64,000 nucleotides of DNA from Nilaparvata lugens. Its lineage: Eukaryota; Arthropoda; Insecta; Hemiptera; Delphacidae. The notes below the pieces were generated by a model. That model saw only the letters and a program-made list of their open reading frames with translations. It made no database searches and had not been told where the DNA came from. Below are positions 61,546 to 64,000 of the stretch, one piece after another. How positions within the stretch are numbered: the stretch's first letter is position 1; each line of letters begins with the position of its first letter. The translations under genes and the position numbers were made by a program. The DNA lies in assembly GCF_014356525.2 (NCBI RefSeq), contig NC_052505.1, positions 6,485,171-6,549,170 on the forward strand. The letters are read 5' to 3'.

Positions 61546-62631
61546 TTTGATGATTTTAATCGACGAAATCTTGCCAGATCTTGTGCTAATGAACTCATTA
61601 GTTTTAGTTATTGTTTTTATTACTATTGTTGTATCTTTTATTTACGTTATTGTGTTATTCCTTTGAATGACAGCTATGAGTGATGATGCAGTCGATAAGT
61701 TGTATAAACTACGAGCTGTTTCAATTGTGTTATCTATTTCAATGTTCATGACAGAGTGCTCAATTTTCATCATCTTCTGAATAGGTAGTTTTAAATTGAA
61801 TTGCAACAATTTTTTTCTTTTGAAAGAATGAAATTCTAACATGACTTTCGTCCATCTTAATATTTATTTGAATTTATCTGAATTTAGGTTTAGGTATGAT
61901 CTCATAACACCAATGGTGAACTTTGAAAGCCATATATGTAATAGATTAAAGACGAGAATCAAAACTTGATAAGTTGTTTGAAACGACCAAAAACAATATT
62001 GATTTTGCAAACGTTTCATTCAATAGATCACACTGGATAATTTGCGGGATAAGCTACAAGTGCAAAACTAGTAGGCTTTGAACATTGACAGTTTTCTAAA
62101 ATTCAAAACGTTTATTGGGAATTCATTTTGAATGTTTATTCATTTTGATTTTGATAAATAATTAGCTCTTCCCTGTAAGGAGAGCTTCATACTGTTATCA
62201 ATCTGAATTCAAGCTGGCATAGACTGGTATACAAGAAATAGGACATTTTGAAATCAAAATTAAATTAGAGCAATGCTGAACATGGATTAACTTGTACAAA
62301 TTTAATAATATGGAAATCAATCTATCACTGGACTTGTGCTTCAAGTAAGTGAATGTAATATAATTATTGATTTTATTCCATTTTTCCATCGATAATGTTA
62401 TTGTTATTTCATAACGTCCGCGTGAGCTGTGTCTAGGTGGTAATTTTTCGAATTTTAAAGTGATTTTCTACATTTAAGTGTTCTATGTTTTACAATTAAG
62501 TGTTCTTTTAATTTATAAAAGTATCTAAATACTTTTCTCATATTGTTTCATGCTCTCTTTTTTTAATATATAATTGGGAATTGTTAACTTATCTATTATA
62601 TTTTCCGTTCATGTAAGTAGTTAGAGTAGGG

Positions 62632-62637
62632 AATAAA
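62632..62637 (+). terminator. candidate poly(A) signal AATAAA, distal
   Basis: Canonical hexamer 1.7 kb after the stop. Long 3' UTRs are usual for this gene class, so distal use is plausible. Confidence 0.25.
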
Positions 62638-64000
62638 CGATTTCCAAGAGCTATATTCCAATATATATTTTAAACATCAAAACTTTTATCTAGTTAGATG
62701 TATTCAATGTAAAAATAGTCTAGAATGTATCCAAATTATCGATATTTTATCTGAGCTCTCTATTATTATCATCATATTTTTGTAAATTTCATGACAAATA
62801 TTTCTCATTAATTTAAGAATGTAATTTTATTTTTTGAATAGTGATATACTATTGAAATCAAAACTGGTGAACTATTATAATTTAGGGAAATTTGCAATCG
62901 ACAATGTAAATCAAATAATTCTAACAACCTTATCCAGGAACCGTGAACCATTGCCATTCTTAATGTTAAACCTTGTTATGAGAACTAAAACATTCCAGGA
63001 CATCTCATATATGTATATCATCCTTGAATGGAAAAAGAAGTAGTTAAGATTTAATTAGTCTGTATTCAGATTTTAGACAAGTTGAGATAGGATAATTACA
63101 AAACCATACTCCAATACTTTACAATTTTTATATTATGATTACAATAGTAATATTGTATAATGTATCTATAAATTTGCTCAATTTTACATCCTATTCCATC
63201 ATCATAGCAATACGTAATGGAGAAGAAATCCATTGTAATGACAATTTTTTATTTTGAACTACCTTATTATAAAAATGTGTAGCGTACTGCACAATTTTTC
63301 CAAACATTTGCGTTATTTAGACGTCACTGGTTATGCTTTACAATTTATATTAGAATATAAACTCTTTTCTAATATTTTGAGGATAAATAAGACAAATTCG
63401 CATTGATTTCTGGAATGGAATATTACAAATAAATTAATTTTCCCTTTCAATAGGAATTTATTGTGAAAATGAATTTTCGAGCATCACAATTTTCCATCGA
63501 TCTAAAGACTCCAATGAAAGTGCCATGTTTTTGTATAATATACAGAATTTCTGAATATTTCTTCATGATTTACTAGTGATCAAGCATTGTATAAATTGTT
63601 TCATAGAAATTGTTTACCTCTCAGTGCATTTATTAGGAGGACAATAATAGTATTATTGTTCATGCTCATTATCATAATTATAATATATTTAGATGAATTA
63701 TTTTGAGAAAACCTTTGTTTCAGTTAAGAATTGTAACCACTCATAGTGTATGTTTAAAATTGTTATATTGTACAAATCTGAATTATTACATAAATACATT
63801 TATTTTAAAATGTTACTTTCATTGTTCACTCCATTATACTACCAGATGATTTTTTATCGTTCACTTTGATCATAAGTGATGAAGGCTGATCCCAGTGTAC
63901 CTAGAATACATTTAAGTACCTTGGCTGATCCCTCGACTGATATAGTTTCGAACAAAGACCTTAAAGATGCATTGACTCACATGCAGCGCTAGTGTCGTAC

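Larger units (their letters stand above)
60911..64000 (+). other. grh 3' UTR and downstream flank
   Basis: AT-rich sequence after the stop codon without a recognisable gene. Several AATAAA hexamers are present, so the transcript end cannot be fixed. AU-rich motifs such as TATTTATTTG (about 61860) occur. The short open frame at 62834-63043 is not recognised. Confidence 0.7.

Overview
The window carries the 3' two thirds or so of one large eukaryotic gene on the + strand: the insect transcription factor grainyhead (grh, Grainyhead/CP2 family). Eleven coding exons lie at 161-312, 7346-7508, 21162-21273, 36834-36928, 39030-39086, 42780-42878, 54864-55043, 55748-55800, 56637-56946, 59594-59658 and 60778-60910. 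Each is bounded by AG/GT splice sites. Joined, they keep one open frame of 1,419 nt (472 codons plus TAG) in which every split codon is completed correctly. They encode the linker before the DNA-binding domain, the complete DNA-binding domain and the C-terminal dimerisation domain. The N-terminal activation-domain exons and the promoter lie upstream of position 1. A 3' UTR of unknown length follows the stop at 60910.

The organism is an insect: the joined protein is closest to arthropod Grainyhead as I know it (for example the motifs [19 protein letters not shown] and [20 protein letters not shown]). The AT-rich sequence, multi-kilobase introns and many foldback repeats fit a large hemipteran genome such as a planthopper. 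That last step is inference, not a demonstrated identification.

Layout. 1-160: end of an upstream intron. 161-7345: exon 1 and a 7.0-kb intron. 7346-21161: exon 2 and a 13.7-kb intron with a candidate internal promoter-like block, a GA-rich tract, a TA microsatellite and a foldback element. 21162-36833: exon 3 and a 15.6-kb intron holding two near-identical 540-bp elements and a 186-bp foldback element. 36834-42878: exons 4-6. 42879-54863: a 12.0-kb intron. 54864-60910: exons 7-11 with shorter introns. 60911-64000: 3' UTR and flank.

Beyond the gene, I find no convincing second protein-coding gene, tRNA, rRNA or CRISPR array. The remaining open frames are short, AT-driven or low-complexity. 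The notable non-coding structure is (i) paired dispersed elements with strong hairpins in intron 3, (ii) three foldback MITE-like elements, (iii) many local tandem duplications with 20-200 bp periods, two of them next to the acceptors of exons 3 and 6, and (iv) a few CpG-rich islands in the AT-rich introns that could be alternative promoters or enhancers. No previously undescribed multi-gene system is visible.
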